Below, one piece after another: positions 30,574-40,148 of a DNA stretch of 64,000 bases (its first letter is position 1; each line of letters opens with the position of its first letter). Under the pieces are notes generated by a model that was given only the letters and a program-made list of their open reading frames with translations, had not been told where the DNA came from and searched no databases. This stretch comes from Mesorhizobium sp. GTDB taxonomy: Bacteria; Pseudomonadota; Alphaproteobacteria; Rhizobiales; Rhizobiaceae. The position numbers and the translations under genes are program-made. The DNA is taken from assembly GCA_004963905.1 (NCBI GenBank), contig SUGL01000006.1, forward strand, positions 115,862-179,861, read 5' to 3'.

Positions 30574-32801
30574 ATGGCCTGATCCATGAAGCGCGGGAAC
30601 CAGCCCTCGTGGGCGGCGGTCAACTCACTGACCGGTACGGCCCGCGCCTCGCCGAGTTTCAATTCACGACCGCCGGTCGTGCCGATCCAAGGCGCGAAGA
30701 TGCCGAGCTTGCCCTGCTCCTCGCAAATCCTGTCCCATTCGCCGCTTTGCGGGTCGATCGACAGCGTCAGCAGGTAACGGCCTTGGTCCTCGCCGAACCA
30801 GACCGGGATCGGGTCGGTGCCGGTAAGGCCGGGAACGGTAGCGCCGATGCCCGACGCCATCGCCATTTCAGCCAGTGCTATCGCCAGGCCACCGTCCGAG
30901 ACGTCATGCGCGGCGGTGACGATGCCGGAGGCGATCAGCGAACGCACATGGTCGCCGACGCGTTTTTCATGCGCGAGGTCGACGGGCGGCGGCGGCCCGT
31001 CGGCGCGGCCGTGGATATCGCGCATATAGATGGACTGGCCGAGATGGCTGCCCCATGTCGGCGGCGCGCCGACCAGCACGATCATCTGGCCCTCGGCGGC
31101 AAAGCCGATACGGGCCATCTTCGACCAATCGGCGATCAGTCCGACGCCGCCGATGGTCGGCGTCGGCAGGATGCCGCGGCCGTTGGTCTCGTTGTAGAGC
31201 GAGACGTTGCCGGAAACGATCGGGAAGCCGAGCGCGCGGCAGGCGTCGCCGATGCCCTTAATTGCCCCGACGAACTGCCCCATGATCTCCGGCCGCTCCG
31301 GATTGCCGAAATTGAGGTTGTCGGTGGCGGCAAGCGGCAAGGCACCGGTGGCGGTCAGGTTGCGCCAGCATTCGGCGACGGCCTGCTTCCCGCCTTCATA
31401 CGGATCGGCCTCGCAATAGCGCGGCGTGACGTCGGAGGAGAAGGCGAGCGCCTTGGTCGGATGGCCGTCGACGCGCACCACACCGGCGTCGCCGCCGGGA
31501 CGCTGCAGCGAATTGCCCTGGATCAGCGTGTCATATTGCTCCCACACCCAGCGGCGCGATGAGAGGTCCGGTCCGCCAAGCATTTTCAGCAACGCGTCCG
31601 CAACATCGGCTTTCGGCGTATCGCCGGCCGCGAGCGGCGTGGGCTTCGTGGCTTCGACCCACGGGCGGTCATATTCCGGCGCCTGGTCGCCCAGTTCCTT
31701 GATCGGCAGGTTGGCGACCTCGTCGCCTTGGTGCAGCACGCGGAAGCGCAGGTCGTCGGTGGTCTTGCCGACGATGGCGAAGTCGAGCCCCCATTTGCGG
31801 AAGATCGCCTCGGCTTCCTCCTCCTTCTCGGGGCGCAGCACCATCAGCATGCGCTCCTGGCTCTCCGACAGCATCATCTCGTAAGCGCTCATGCGCTCCT
31901 CGCGCACCGGCACCTTGTCGAGATCGAGCTCGATGCCGAGATCGCCCTTGGCGCCCATCTCGACTGCCGAGCAGGTGAGGCCTGCCGCACCCATGTCCTG
32001 GATGGCGATGACGGCGCCCGAGGCCATCAGCTCGAGGCAGGCCTCCAGCAGGCATTTTTCCGTGAACGGGTCGCCGACCTGCACCGTGGGGCGCTTTTCC
32101 TCGATCTTGTCGTCGAACTCGGCCGAGGCCATGGTTGCGCCGCCGACGCCGTCGCGCCCGGTCTTGGCGCCGAGATAGACGACCGGCAGGCCGACGCCCT
32201 TGGCCTGGGACAGGAAGATGGCGTTGGTCTTGGCGAGGCCGGCTGCGAACGCGTTGACCAGGATGTTGCCGTTATAGCGGGCGTCGAAATTCACCTCGCC
32301 GCCGACGGTCGGCACGCCGAAGGAATTGCCGTAGCCGCCGACGCCCGAAACGACGCCGGCGACGAGATGCCGGGTCTTGGGATGATCGGGCGCGCCGAAG
32401 CGCAGCGCGTTCATCGCCGCAACCGGCCGCGCGCCCATGGTGAAGACGTCGCGCAGGATGCCGCCGACACCGGTCGCGGCTCCCTGATAGGGTTCGATGT
32501 AGGATGGGTGGTTGTGGCTCTCCATCTTGAAGACGACGCAGTCGCCGTCGCCGATGTCGACCACGCCGGCATTCTCGCCCGGTCCCTGGATGACCTGCGG
32601 GCCGCTGGTGGGCAGCGTACGCAGCCATTTCTTGGATGATTTGTAGGAGCAGTGCTCGTTCCACATCGCCGAGAAGATGCCGAGCTCGGTGAAGCTCGGC
32701 TCGCGCCCGACCAGGTCGAGGATGCGCTGGTATTCGTCAGGCTTCAGCCCATGCGCTGCGACGAGCTCGGGGGTGATCGGCACGGAATTGGAAATGGTCA
32801 T
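30570..32801 (-). CDS. purL: Phosphoribosylformylglycinamidine synthase subunit PurL
   Basis: A 743-residue small-type PurL, the FGAM synthetase subunit of the three-part PurL-PurQ-PurS complex in purine synthesis. It has [19 protein letters not shown], the substrate segment [23 protein letters not shown], and [25 protein letters not shown] blocks. MTISNSVPI is the proper start; an open frame 111 codons further upstream is not coding. The short (~740 aa) form requires separate purQ and purS, both found upstream. Confidence 0.97.
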   Translation of the reverse strand: MTISNSVPITPELVAAHGLKPDEYQRILDLVGREPSFTELGIFSAMWNEHCSYKSSKKWLRTLPTSGPQVIQGPGENAGVVDIGDGDCVVFKMESHNHPSYIEPYQGAATGVGGILRDVFTMGARPVAAMNALRFGAPDHPKTRHLVAGVVSGVGGYGNSFGVPTVGGEVNFDARYNGNILVNAFAAGLAKTNAIFLSQAKGVGLPVVYLGAKTGRDGVGGATMASAEFDDKIEEKRPTVQVGDPFTEKCLLEACLELMASGAVIAIQDMGAAGLTCSAVEMGAKGDLGIELDLDKVPVREERMSAYEMMLSESQERMLMVLRPEKEEEAEAIFRKWGLDFAIVGKTTDDLRFRVLHQGDEVANLPIKELGDQAPEYDRPWVEATKPTPLAAGDTPKADVADALLKMLGGPDLSSRRWVWEQYDTLIQGNSLQRPGGDAGVVRVDGHPTKALAFSSDVTPRYCEADPYEGGKQAVAECWRNLTATGALPLAATDNLNFGNPERPEIMGQFVGAIKGIGDACRALGFPIVSGNVSLYNETNGRGILPTPTIGGVGLIADWSKMARIGFAAEGQMIVLVGAPPTWGSHLGQSIYMRDIHGRADGPPPPVDLAHEKRVGDHVRSLIASGIVTAAHDVSDGGLAIALAEMAMASGIGATVPGLTGTDPIPVWFGEDQGRYLLTLSIDPQSGEWDRICEEQGKLGIFAPWIGTTGGRELKLGEARAVPVSELTAAHEGWFPRFMDQAI

Positions 32802-32943
32802 GGGCGGCGATTGGTATCCGTGGTGAGGGGATTTTCTGAGTCTCCTCTTATCGCAAGCTTTCGCGCGATACACCCCACCGGATGACGAAAAACGCCGGAA
32901 AACCGCAGCCTCGCGCCGGCGCGTCCGGGCAGTGCCGGGCGGG

Positions 32944-34353
32944 TCAGGAAAAACTGTCGTAGCCGGCGCGGCCTTCGTCGAGCAAGCGGCGGATGACTGA
33001 GACGCCGCGGGCGACATCCCCGCTCCGCCGCGGCTGCGACACGCCGAAGCGGACGCTGTGGAAGACCTGCTCGGAACGGCCGGCCTTGAATTCGTCCTCG
33101 TCGTCGATGAGCACACCTTGCGCCAGGCAGGCATTCTTGAAGGTGCCCGACAGCCAGGGGTCCGGCAAAGTCAGCCAGACAAAGGGCACATTGTCTCGTG
33201 CCTTGAAGTCGAATCCCGCCAGCGTCTCGCGCACGACATGGAGACGCGCCTGGATCTCGGCAATGCAGCGCTTGCGGATCTCGCTGGCCTGGCCGGACAT
33301 CACCAGCCTCGTTCCAACCTCCGCCAGCAGGAAAGGCAGGCCGCCGGTCATCATCTTGTGCGCGACGCGGATGCGGTGGCGGTAGGCGGGCGGACAGGAA
33401 AGCCAGCCGCCGCGCACGCCGGCCGCGACCGATTTCGACAGGCCGCCGGCGACAATCGTGCGCTCCGGGGCATATTCGGCAAGCAGCGGCGTCGGATCGT
33501 CGGTCAACTCGCCATAGAGGTCATCCTCGATCAGGACGACATTGTACTCATGCGCAATACGCGCGATCGCTTGGCGCCGCTCCGCCGACAGCGTCACCAG
33601 CGTCGGGTTCTTCGCCGTCGGCATCACGAACATCATCTTCGGATGTTTCTGCGCGCAGACGCGTTCGAAATCGTCGGGGTCGACGCCTCCATCATCCGCC
33701 GACACCAGCGCCGTGCGGCGTCCGATCAGCCCGGCGCTGCGCGAGATCTGCGAATAGGTTAGGTGCTCGAAGACGATAGTGTCGCCGGGCGTGGTGAGCG
33801 CGGCGATCGCCGCCATCACGGCGGCATGGGTGCCGAGTGTCGGAACAATCGAATCGGGCGAGGGGCGGAAGGCGTTGCGCGACAACCATCGACTGCCGGC
33901 CTCGTACCAGCGTTCGGGAAAATCCCTGGTGTAGCTCGCTATGTCGTGCGGATGTTCCTGCGCGGTGCGCGCCAGCAAGTCCGCGATCACGGCGCCCTGG
34001 CCGACATCGGGTGCCGCGGTGCTGTCGAAGCGCAGCTTGCCCGTCGGCGCATCGATGGCGCGCGTGCCTTGGACGGCGGGCTCGATATCCGCTTTCGGGA
34101 TCTCCGTGCGCTGCGCAAGCACATAGGTGCCACGCCCGACCTCGCCGCTCACCAGGCCGCGCTCGCGCAGCAGCTGATAGGCCCGGCCGATAGTGCCGAC
34201 CGTCGTGCCGATGTCATAGGCGAGGTCGCGCTGCGGCGGCAGTTTTGCACCGGCATCGATGACGCCCTTGTCGATATCTGACTCAATGCTGTCAGCAAGG
34301 CGCTGATACAGAGGGCCGGGGCCGGAAGACAGGTCTGGGAGCCAATTTGTCAT
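32944..34353 (-). CDS. MocR-type GntR regulator with aminotransferase domain
   Basis: A 469-residue PLP-binding transcription factor. Residues 12-80 are a GntR winged helix ([20 protein letters not shown]...[41 protein letters not shown]). The rest is a type I aminotransferase-like domain with the PLP lysine in [16 protein letters not shown]. Such regulators bind direct repeats near their own gene. The divergent neighbour is a DUF1127 gene, and three direct repeats lie between. There is no pdxST or other amine gene beside it, so the effector is unknown. Confidence 0.92.
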   Translation of the reverse strand: MTNWLPDLSSGPGPLYQRLADSIESDIDKGVIDAGAKLPPQRDLAYDIGTTVGTIGRAYQLLRERGLVSGEVGRGTYVLAQRTEIPKADIEPAVQGTRAIDAPTGKLRFDSTAAPDVGQGAVIADLLARTAQEHPHDIASYTRDFPERWYEAGSRWLSRNAFRPSPDSIVPTLGTHAAVMAAIAALTTPGDTIVFEHLTYSQISRSAGLIGRRTALVSADDGGVDPDDFERVCAQKHPKMMFVMPTAKNPTLVTLSAERRQAIARIAHEYNVVLIEDDLYGELTDDPTPLLAEYAPERTIVAGGLSKSVAAGVRGGWLSCPPAYRHRIRVAHKMMTGGLPFLLAEVGTRLVMSGQASEIRKRCIAEIQARLHVVRETLAGFDFKARDNVPFVWLTLPDPWLSGTFKNACLAQGVLIDDEDEFKAGRSEQVFHSVRFGVSQPRRSGDVARGVSVIRRLLDEGRAGYDSFS

Positions 34354-34388
34354 GGTGACAATTTTCTATATTGCACCTCGCGATGAGT

Positions 34389-34463
34389 CAATCGATATGA
34401 AGTCGCGAGCGGTTGGGGTACAATCGATAAGCTTGGCGGATCGAAAGATGAATACAATTGATA
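34389..34463. promoter_or_regulatory. Triple direct repeat, candidate MocR operator
   Basis: The nonamer CAATCGATA occurs at 34389-34397 and 34421-34429, and CAATTGATA at 34455-34463. Spacings of 32 and 34 bases are about three helical turns. The repeats lie between the mocR start and into the first codons of the DUF1127 gene. MocR regulators commonly recognise direct repeats, so these are the best operator candidates. Confidence 0.55.
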
Positions 34464-34690
34464 CATTCCGTTATAGCGGTGCCGAATTGCATGGCCGCCC
34501 GTCGGGCCGCCGCAGATTCATCGACCGCGTCGTGTTTGTGCTCGCTTCACTGGCAAGGCAGATCGGCCGGATGCTGGAGCGGCGTCGCGGACGCCTTGCA
34601 CTGCTCGAGATGACCGACGAGCAGCTCAAGGATATCGGCGTCTCGCGTTGCGACGCCCATCGCGAAGGCATCAGGCCGTTCTGGGACTGA
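34448..34690 (+). CDS. DUF1127 small protein
   Basis: An 80-residue basic protein with the C-terminal DUF1127 (YjiS-like) domain RRRGRLALLEMTDEQLKDIGVSRCDAHREGIRPFWD. Small DUF1127 proteins in alphaproteobacteria have been linked to RNA turnover and to carbon or phosphate metabolism; the role here is unknown. The ATG at 34448 follows GATCGAAAG; an upstream in-frame ATG at 34397 is possible. It is divergent from mocR and probably its target. Confidence 0.85.
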   Translation: MNTIDTFRYSGAELHGRPSGRRRFIDRVVFVLASLARQIGRMLERRRGRLALLEMTDEQLKDIGVSRCDAHREGIRPFWD

Positions 34691-34754
34691 GGCGCGTCGC
34701 GCGGAAACGGGTTCGGGCGATCTGCATGTCGGGTTCGACAGGCAGGCCGGCGGG

Positions 34755-35384
34755 CTACTTCCGCAGGCGGCCGATGCCGTGGTCGGCAAGCACGGCGAGT
34801 AAGCTGAGGCCGAGAAACAGTGCGGTGACGGTCAGCGCCGAGACGGCGACGCTAACCGCGCCGTTCTTCGCCACGTCGAGGAACGGGTAGGGCACCTCGC
34901 CGGCGAACGGCGCCCGTATCAGCGCATAGGCAAGATAAGCGAGCGGATAGATCATCCACCAGGAAATATCGCGCCAGCGCGTGCTGCCGTCGGCGCCGGC
35001 GATCAGCCACCACAAGACGAAGATCAGCGGCGCCACATAGTGCAAAAGAACGTCGCAGAGGAAGAACAGCCCTTCCGGCGCCCAAAGGCGGGCGAGCACC
35101 GTTGTGTAGACGATGAAAACCAGCGTTACGGCGACCGCGACGCCCGTCCGGATGCGCCTGCTGGCGAAGGCCGGAAACCAGGCATAGCCGGTTGGCGACA
35201 GCAGTGACGCATGCACCATCACCGCGGCGATGTTGGTCAGGATGGTGAAGAAGCTGAAATAGAAGACGATCGAGCCGAGCAGGCCGCGGCCCGCCGCCAT
35301 CGACGCCGGGATGGTGATCGCGAACTGCAGGATGAGCGCTATCAGCCCGACAACCAGTCCCGCTATCTGCAGGAACCGGCCCAT
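34755..35384 (-). CDS. Pr6Pr-type membrane protein
   Basis: A 209-residue, six-helix membrane protein of the Pr6Pr / FAR-17a-like type. Characteristic stretches are YFSFFTILTNIAAVMVHA in helix 2, DVLLHYVAPLIFVLWWL in helix 4, and WMIYPLAYLAYALIRA in helix 5. The conserved histidine and tyrosines are retained, but no enzymatic role is established in bacteria. It starts 8 bases after the lipoprotein gene stop, so the two are likely cotranscribed. Confidence 0.82.
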   Translation of the reverse strand: MGRFLQIAGLVVGLIALILQFAITIPASMAAGRGLLGSIVFYFSFFTILTNIAAVMVHASLLSPTGYAWFPAFASRRIRTGVAVAVTLVFIVYTTVLARLWAPEGLFFLCDVLLHYVAPLIFVLWWLIAGADGSTRWRDISWWMIYPLAYLAYALIRAPFAGEVPYPFLDVAKNGAVSVAVSALTVTALFLGLSLLAVLADHGIGRLRK

Positions 35385-35391
35385 GGCAAGC

Positions 35392-35802
35392 TCACGCCGC
35401 AGCAGTGCAGGACGGATTACCGGCCTGCCAGCGGGCGATGTCGGAGCCGATGCGCGCGCCGAGCGGCTCGGCCATCAGCGGCCCGAAGACGTCGACCTTG
35501 CTGGAATTGCCCTGCGCCTGCACGACCAGCAGCGGCTTGCCGCCATAGTGCTTGGCAGGCACCAGCAGGAAGCGCGGTGTGCCGCTGTAGGAATTCAGCT
35601 CATTGGCCATCTGGTAGGCTTTGAAAGCCGGGTCCTTGCTGGCGATCCAGCATTTATGCGCGGCGATCGCGACCTGCTCCATGGCACGCAGCGAGGCGCT
35701 CTTGCCTGAAGGCGTCGGCGCGGTCTTGGAGCCGGACTGGCAGGATGCCAGCAGGAATCCGGCGGCGGCCAGGAGAGCAAGGCGAGCAAGCGTCAGTCTC
35801 AT
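35392..35802 (-). CDS. Putative lipoprotein
   Basis: A 136-residue protein with an N-terminal lipoprotein signal (MRLTLARLALLAAAGFLLASCQSG; lipobox LASC, modified Cys21). The mature domain of about 115 residues has two further cysteines (KCWIAS and NPSCTAAA) that might pair. No domain is recognised. It lies upstream of and is probably cotranscribed with the six-helix protein gene. An envelope location is likely. Confidence 0.75.
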   Translation of the reverse strand: MRLTLARLALLAAAGFLLASCQSGSKTAPTPSGKSASLRAMEQVAIAAHKCWIASKDPAFKAYQMANELNSYSGTPRFLLVPAKHYGGKPLLVVQAQGNSSKVDVFGPLMAEPLGARIGSDIARWQAGNPSCTAAA

Positions 35803-35859
35803 GGTCAGGCCGCCCCGTTTTTCTGAAAGGATCGTTCTGAAGGAATTGTCTGAAACGGA

Positions 35860-36528
35860 TCAAGCGGCGATGCCAAGCGCGCCTTCGAACAGCGCCCGGC
35901 CGTCGCTGCCGCCATGTGCCGCCTCGATCAGGTTCTCCGGATGCGGCATCAGGCCGAGGACATTGCCCCTGTCGTTGACGATGCCGGCGATGTCGTTGAT
36001 CGAGCCGTTCGGGTTGGTGCCTTCGGCATAGCGGAAAACCACCTGGCCTTCGCCTTCGAGACGCGCCAGCGTCTCGGCGTCGGCGAAATAGTTGCCGTCG
36101 TGATGCGCGACCGGCGAGCGGATGATCTCACCCGGCTTGTAGCGGCGGGTAAACATGGTGTTGGCGTTGGCAACCTCAAGCTTCACCTGGCGACAGACAA
36201 ACTTGAGCGAGGCGTTGCGCATCAGGGCGCCGGGCAGCAGCCCGGCCTCGACCAGGATCTGGAAGCCGTTGCAGACGCCGATGACCATGACGCCCTTGGC
36301 GGCCTTTTCCGCCACCGCCCGCATGACGGGCATGCGCGCCGCGATCGCGCCGCAGCGCAGATAGTCGCCAAAGGAGAAGCCGCCGGGAATGGCGATCAGG
36401 TCGACATCTGGGATTTCGGTATCGGTCTGCCAGACGGTCGCCGGCGCCTGCCCCGAAATCTTGGTCAACGCCGCGATCATGTCGCGGTCGCGGTTGAGGC
36501 CAGGCAAGAGGACGACGGCTGATTTCAT
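35860..36528 (-). CDS. purQ: FGAM synthase glutaminase subunit PurQ
   Basis: A 222-residue class I glutamine amidotransferase supplying ammonia to PurL. The nucleophile elbow is [20 protein letters not shown] with Cys86, preceded by the oxyanion strand [19 protein letters not shown]. The C-terminal triad region is [18 protein letters not shown]. The start [14 protein letters not shown] matches family convention, three codons inside the open frame. It lies just downstream of purS and a small coiled-coil gene. Confidence 0.96.
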   Translation of the reverse strand: MKSAVVLLPGLNRDRDMIAALTKISGQAPATVWQTDTEIPDVDLIAIPGGFSFGDYLRCGAIAARMPVMRAVAEKAAKGVMVIGVCNGFQILVEAGLLPGALMRNASLKFVCRQVKLEVANANTMFTRRYKPGEIIRSPVAHHDGNYFADAETLARLEGEGQVVFRYAEGTNPNGSINDIAGIVNDRGNVLGLMPHPENLIEAAHGGSDGRALFEGALGIAA

Positions 36529-36553
36529 GTGGATCAAGGCCTCTGGGCTACAG

Positions 36554-36775
36554 CTATTGGTTCAGGTCAAGGCGTTGTTCTATGCGCTCAAGGCTCGCAT
36601 CCTGGCGATTCAGCACACCACAGATATTCTTCAAATCGTCCCCGGTGGCAATGATGTGCCCGCCGATCGAGGCAAGTTCGGATTTGACCTCTGAAAAGTC
36701 TCGGGAAAGCTCACCGATTTGCCGATTTACACGCTTCAAAAGCTTGTAAATCAGCTTATTCGTGACTTCCGCCAT
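36554..36775 (-). CDS. Small coiled-coil hypothetical protein between purS and purQ
   Basis: A 73-residue protein starting [23 protein letters not shown]. Regular hydrophobic spacing ([36 protein letters not shown]) indicates an alpha-helical, probably coiled-coil protein. It is 25 bases upstream of purQ and 19 bases downstream of purS, so it must be cotranscribed with the purine genes. No family recognised. Such a small ORF may be an acquired gene in the operon rather than a purine enzyme subunit. Confidence 0.65.
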   Translation of the reverse strand: MAEVTNKLIYKLLKRVNRQIGELSRDFSEVKSELASIGGHIIATGDDLKNICGVLNRQDASLERIEQRLDLNQ

Positions 36776-36794
36776 CCGCCTCTCCGGCACAACC

Positions 36795-37034
36795 TCAGGT
36801 TATGGCCACACTATAGTTCTCAATCACCGTGTTCGCCAGAAGCTTGTCGCACATGGCCTTGAGGTCGGCCTCGGCCTTGGCCTTGTCGGTTCCGGTAAGC
36901 TCGATGTCGAACACCTTGCCCTGGCGCACCTGGCCGACGCCGTCGAAGCCCAGACCCGAGAGCGCATGCTCGATCGCCTTGCCCTGCGGGTCGAGAACGC
37001 CATTCTTGAGGGTCACGGTGATGCGGGCTTTCAT
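36795..37034 (-). CDS. purS: FGAM synthase subunit PurS
   Basis: A 79-residue subunit that bridges PurL and PurQ. The sequence MKARITVTLKNGVLDPQGKAIEHALSGLGFDGV and the ending ANTVIENYSVAI are typical. It is 66 bases downstream of purC, with a hairpin between them. Confidence 0.95.
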   Translation of the reverse strand: MKARITVTLKNGVLDPQGKAIEHALSGLGFDGVGQVRQGKVFDIELTGTDKAKAEADLKAMCDKLLANTVIENYSVAIT

Positions 37035-37069
37035 CGATACTCCTGAAATGATCGGTCGTGCTGGCGGCG

Positions 37070-37091
37070 GGCCTGCCGTCGCCGGCAGGCC
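37070..37091. other. Hairpin between purC and purS
   Basis: GGCCTGCCG (37070-37078) pairs with CGGCAGGCC (37083-37091) around TCGC, a perfect nine-base stem in the 66-base purC-purS spacer. There is no U-tract. It may set the ratio of purC to distal transcript by processing or partial termination. Confidence 0.5.
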
Positions 37092-37100
37092 GCTTGATGG

Positions 37101-37895
37101 TCAGTGCTTCATGCCTTTGGGCGGTCCGGAGGAGGCGACGAGCACCGGACCCGTCGGGCGCGGCGGCTCGTTCTCGTTCATGATGCCGAGACGGCGGGCG
37201 ACTTCCTGGTAGGCCTCCACCAAGCCGCCCATGTCGCGGCGGAAACGGTCCTTGTCGAGCTTGTCCTGGGTCGCGACGTCCCACAGCCGGCAGGAATCCG
37301 GCGAGATCTCGTCGGCGACGACGATGCGCATCATGTCGCCCTCGAACAGGCGGCCGCACTCGATCTTGAAGTCGACGAGCTGGATGCCGACGCCCAGGAA
37401 CAGGCCGGAGAGGAAGTCGTTGACGCGGATGGCCAAGGCCATGATGTCATCGATCTCCTGCGGGCTTGCCCAGCCAAAGGCGGTGATGTGCTCTTCCGAC
37501 ACCATCGGGTCGTCCAGCGCATCGGCCTTGTAGTAGAACTCGATGATCGAGCGTGGCAGCACCGTGCCTTCCTCGATGCCGAGGCGTTTTGCCAGCGAGC
37601 CCGCGGCGACATTGCGCACGACCACTTCGAGCGGGATGATCTCGACTTCCTTGATCAGCTGCTCGCGCATGTTGAGCCGGCGGATGAAATGGGTCGGGAT
37701 ACCCATGCGATTGAGGTGGTTGAAGATGTGCTCGGAAATACGGTTGTTGAGCACACCTTTGCCGTCGACCACCTCGTGTTTCTTCTTGTTGAAGGCGGTG
37801 GCGTCGTCCTTGAAGAATTGGATCAGCGTTCCAGGCTCAGGTCCTTCATAGAGGATCTTGGCCTTGCCTTCGTAAATGCGGCGGCGATTTTTCAT
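37101..37895 (-). CDS. purC: SAICAR synthetase PurC
   Basis: A 264-residue enzyme joining CAIR and aspartate. Blocks present: [46 protein letters not shown], and [34 protein letters not shown]. It is the first gene of the purC-purS-(ORF)-purQ unit. The last ~20 residues ([16 protein letters not shown]) are a variable tail. The 276 bases upstream are shared with the divergent zeta-subunit gene and hold no other feature I can name. Confidence 0.97.
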   Translation of the reverse strand: MKNRRRIYEGKAKILYEGPEPGTLIQFFKDDATAFNKKKHEVVDGKGVLNNRISEHIFNHLNRMGIPTHFIRRLNMREQLIKEVEIIPLEVVVRNVAAGSLAKRLGIEEGTVLPRSIIEFYYKADALDDPMVSEEHITAFGWASPQEIDDIMALAIRVNDFLSGLFLGVGIQLVDFKIECGRLFEGDMMRIVVADEISPDSCRLWDVATQDKLDKDRFRRDMGGLVEAYQEVARRLGIMNENEPPRPTGPVLVASSGPPKGMKH

Positions 37896-38171
37896 CTGAT
37901 TTTTTCTCTGGATTGGCGGGCAGGCGGCAAGCGACCAGTTCCTGTCCGTCTGCCTAAATTAGTTGTGGCGACGGTGGCGTTCAATGCCGGTGTCTATAGC
38001 AATCGCAATGTTTGCTCAATCGGCAAATCCTGCCGATCAACCGGTTTCGGGACCGAAATGCCGCAGTGCAGCATGCGATCAAGGATATTGACCGGCCCGC
38101 GGCCTTTTGGTTTGTGCTGGCTGAGCGCACATATTCACCGCCAAGCGAATCGATTTGACCGGAGGGACGTC

Positions 38172-38492
38172 ATGAGCAGCATGAAAGACCGCGAAGAAGG
38201 CTTCGAGCGCAAATTCGTCATCGACGAGGAGCTTCGCTTCAAGGCCGCGGCGCGTCGCAACAGGGCACTCGGCCTCTGGGCCGCCGAAAAGCTCGGCAAA
38301 ACCGGCGCCGATGCCGAGGCCTACGCCAAGGAAGTGGTGGTCTCCGACATCGAGGAAGCCGGCGATCACGATGTCTTCCGCAAGATCCGCAAGGATTTTG
38401 ACGCGGCCGGCGTCAACCAGTCGGACCATCAGATCCGCCGCACGATGGACGAGCTGATGGCGCAGGCGATCGAGCAGATCAAGAACACCTAA
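38172..38492 (+). CDS. F1-ATPase inhibitor zeta subunit (DUF1476)
   Basis: A 106-residue soluble helical protein of DUF1476, the alphaproteobacterial zeta subunit that blocks ATP hydrolysis by the F1Fo-ATPase. The sequence KDREEGFERKFVIDEELRFKAAARRNRALGLWAAEKLG is the family core, with the inhibitory N-terminal region. An AGGGACG ribosome site and an intrinsic terminator frame the gene. The role is established for Paracoccus; here it is inferred from the family. Confidence 0.92.
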   Translation: MSSMKDREEGFERKFVIDEELRFKAAARRNRALGLWAAEKLGKTGADAEAYAKEVVVSDIEEAGDHDVFRKIRKDFDAAGVNQSDHQIRRTMDELMAQAIEQIKNT

Positions 38493-38510
38493 AAATCATT
38501 GGACCAATCG

Positions 38511-38540
38511 ACCGCCCGGCTCAGCCGGGCGGTTTTTCTT
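38511..38540 (+). terminator. Terminator of the zeta-subunit gene
   Basis: ACCGCCCGGC (38511-38520) with GCCGGGCGGT (38524-38533) forms a perfect ten-base stem around TCA, followed by TTTTCTT. Strong intrinsic terminator. Confidence 0.92.
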
Positions 38541-38572
38541 TGCCTTGCCGCCGTTTCCGGCTGAAACTGCAT

Positions 38573-38667
38573 CAGAGCGATGTGCGTCCTTCCAGACGCA
38601 CATCGCTCTGACATTTGAGTTTTCGCATCGTGCTTTACGGAAATCGTTCCGATTTGCCGGCCGATGC
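38573..38667. repeat. RIME-like repeat, copy 2 (diverged)
   Basis: A perfect 16-base stem (CAGAGCGATGTGCGTC at 38573-38588 and its complement at 38595-38610) is joined by a TTTGAGTTTT linker to a second, looser palindrome (GCATCG at 38625, CGATGC at 38662). The layout, stem-linker-stem, is that of the elements at 27667, 54153 and 58115, with different stem bases. It ends 22 bases before the aldolase start, so it lies in that gene's leader or promoter. Confidence 0.65.
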
Positions 38668-38689
38668 GTTGTTAACAGGGAAAGTTCCG

Positions 38690-39463
38690 ATGTCGCTCAA
38701 GTCCCGCCTGGCCGCCGACGAAACGCTGTTCACCGCCTGGTCCGGCGTACCGGACGCGCTGACGGTCGAAATCATTGCCAAGCAGGGTTTTGATGCCGTT
38801 ACCCTCGACATGCAGCATGGCGGCCACCATGAGGACAGCGTGCTGCGCGGCCTCGTACCGGTGCTGGCCGCCAATAAGCCGGCGCTGGTGCGTATACCCG
38901 TCGGCCGGTTCGATATGGCGAGCCGCGCGCTCGATTTCGGCGCCGAAGCGGTCATCGCGCCGATGGTGAATTCCGTGGAGGACGCCAGGCAGTTCGCCGC
39001 CGCGATGAAATATCCGCCGATGGGCGAGCGTTCCTGGGGCCCGACCTATGCTTTCCCGCGCCATGGCAAGGGCGACCACGCCGAGTGGCTGCGCGACTCG
39101 AACCAGCGCACCATGGCCTTCGCCATGGTCGAGACGCGCGCGGCGTTCCAGGCGCTCGACGGCATCCTCGATACGCCCGGCATCGACGGCATCTTCGTCG
39201 GTCCGTCGGATTTCTCGATCGCCTGGTCGAACGGCACCACCGTCAATTCGACGCTGGAAAGCATGATGGAGACAGTCGCCTCGATCGCCGAGCGGACGCG
39301 CAAGGCGGGCAAGCACGCGGCGATCTACGTCATCGAGCCGGCCGTCGCCGGTCGCGTGGTGTCGATGGGTTACCGGCTGCTCGCCATGGGCTCGGACCAC
39401 ACGCTTATTTCGCTCGGCGCGAAAACTCTTTTGAAGAGCATGCGGGATTCGATCGGCGCCTGA
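38690..39463 (+). CDS. HpcH/HpaI-family aldolase
   Basis: A 257-residue class II pyruvate-type aldolase. The metal-binding glutamate and aspartate lie in FAMVETRAAFQALDGIL and IFVGPSDFSIAWS. The early block GFDAVTLDMQHGGHHEDS and PMVNSVEDARQFAAAMKYPPMGERSWGP are typical. Such enzymes cleave 2-keto-4-hydroxy acids to pyruvate plus an aldehyde; the substrate is not predictable here. The start MSLKSRLAADETL is the family start. No pathway partners are adjacent. Confidence 0.9.
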   Translation: MSLKSRLAADETLFTAWSGVPDALTVEIIAKQGFDAVTLDMQHGGHHEDSVLRGLVPVLAANKPALVRIPVGRFDMASRALDFGAEAVIAPMVNSVEDARQFAAAMKYPPMGERSWGPTYAFPRHGKGDHAEWLRDSNQRTMAFAMVETRAAFQALDGILDTPGIDGIFVGPSDFSIAWSNGTTVNSTLESMMETVASIAERTRKAGKHAAIYVIEPAVAGRVVSMGYRLLAMGSDHTLISLGAKTLLKSMRDSIGA

Positions 39464-39480
39464 GCCGCCGAGCTAGCCGG

Positions 39481-40038
39481 TTAGGGTTCTTTCAGCTCCG
39501 TCAGGAACTTGGCGAAGGTCATCGAGCCTTCCGGCCAGGGGCCGAACCCGGCGTCGGCATTGAGATGGCCGGCCTCGCCGGCGTCGATGAACAGCGATCC
39601 CCAGGCGGCGGCGATGTCCTCGGCGACCGCGAAGGCGCAGAAGGGATCGTTGCGGCTGGCGATCACGATCGACGGAAAGGGCAGCGGATCGCGCGAATAG
39701 GGGCCGAAGGTCATCAGATGCCTCGGCCTGATCTCCGGGTTGGCGACATCGGGCGGCGCGACGAAGAAGGCGCCTGCGATCGGCTTCTGGAATTGCGGGA
39801 CAGCTTGTACCGCCGCCGCCACACCCAGCGAATGCGCGACGATCACCACCGGCCGCTCGGCCTCGTTGACGGCATTGGCTACGTTTGCCGTCCAGTCTTC
39901 GCGCACCGGCTTCGACCACTCCGCCTGCTCGACCCGGCGCGCCGTCGACAGTTTCGACTGCCAGCGGGTCTGCCAGTGCTCGGGGCCGGAATTGGTGTAG
40001 CCCGGCACGATGAGAATATCTGCGTCCTTGACCTTCAT
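39481..40038 (-). CDS. RBBP9/YdeN-type alpha/beta hydrolase
   Basis: A 185-residue small serine hydrolase of the RBBP9/YdeN type. It begins with DADILIVPGYTNSGPEHWQTRW, has the nucleophile elbow VAHSLGVAAA, an acid in ASRNDPFCAF and the histidine in EAGHLNADAGFGPWPEG. Substrate unknown. It converges on the aldolase gene and is divergent from the VOC gene, across a spacer with inverted repeats. Confidence 0.88.
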   Translation of the reverse strand: MKVKDADILIVPGYTNSGPEHWQTRWQSKLSTARRVEQAEWSKPVREDWTANVANAVNEAERPVVIVAHSLGVAAAVQAVPQFQKPIAGAFFVAPPDVANPEIRPRHLMTFGPYSRDPLPFPSIVIASRNDPFCAFAVAEDIAAAWGSLFIDAGEAGHLNADAGFGPWPEGSMTFAKFLTELKEP

Positions 40039-40095
40039 GGCGCGGATGTAGCGAGCGGCCTTGTCTCATGCAACCATGCCGGTGGTCACGTCACA

Positions 40096-40148
40096 TCACA
40101 TTTGTGAACAACGTGTTCGATTCTTTCCAGCTTGTGTGAACGATCACA
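40096..40148. promoter_or_regulatory. Cluster of inverted repeats between divergent genes
   Basis: The 198-base spacer holds TCACA-TT-TGTGA (40096-40107), GAACA-ACG-TGTTC (40106-40118) and TGTGA-ACGA-TCACA (40135-40148). The first and third share half-sites and have centres 40 bases apart, about four helical turns. They look like operator sites for a dimeric repressor controlling the VOC gene, the hydrolase gene, or both. The regulator is not identified. Confidence 0.45.

Noticed and set aside
32802-33134. A longer PurL beginning at 33134
   Set aside because: The extra 111 residues are low-complexity Ser/Ala/Arg sequence that overlaps the mocR 3' end; MTISNSVPI is the family start.
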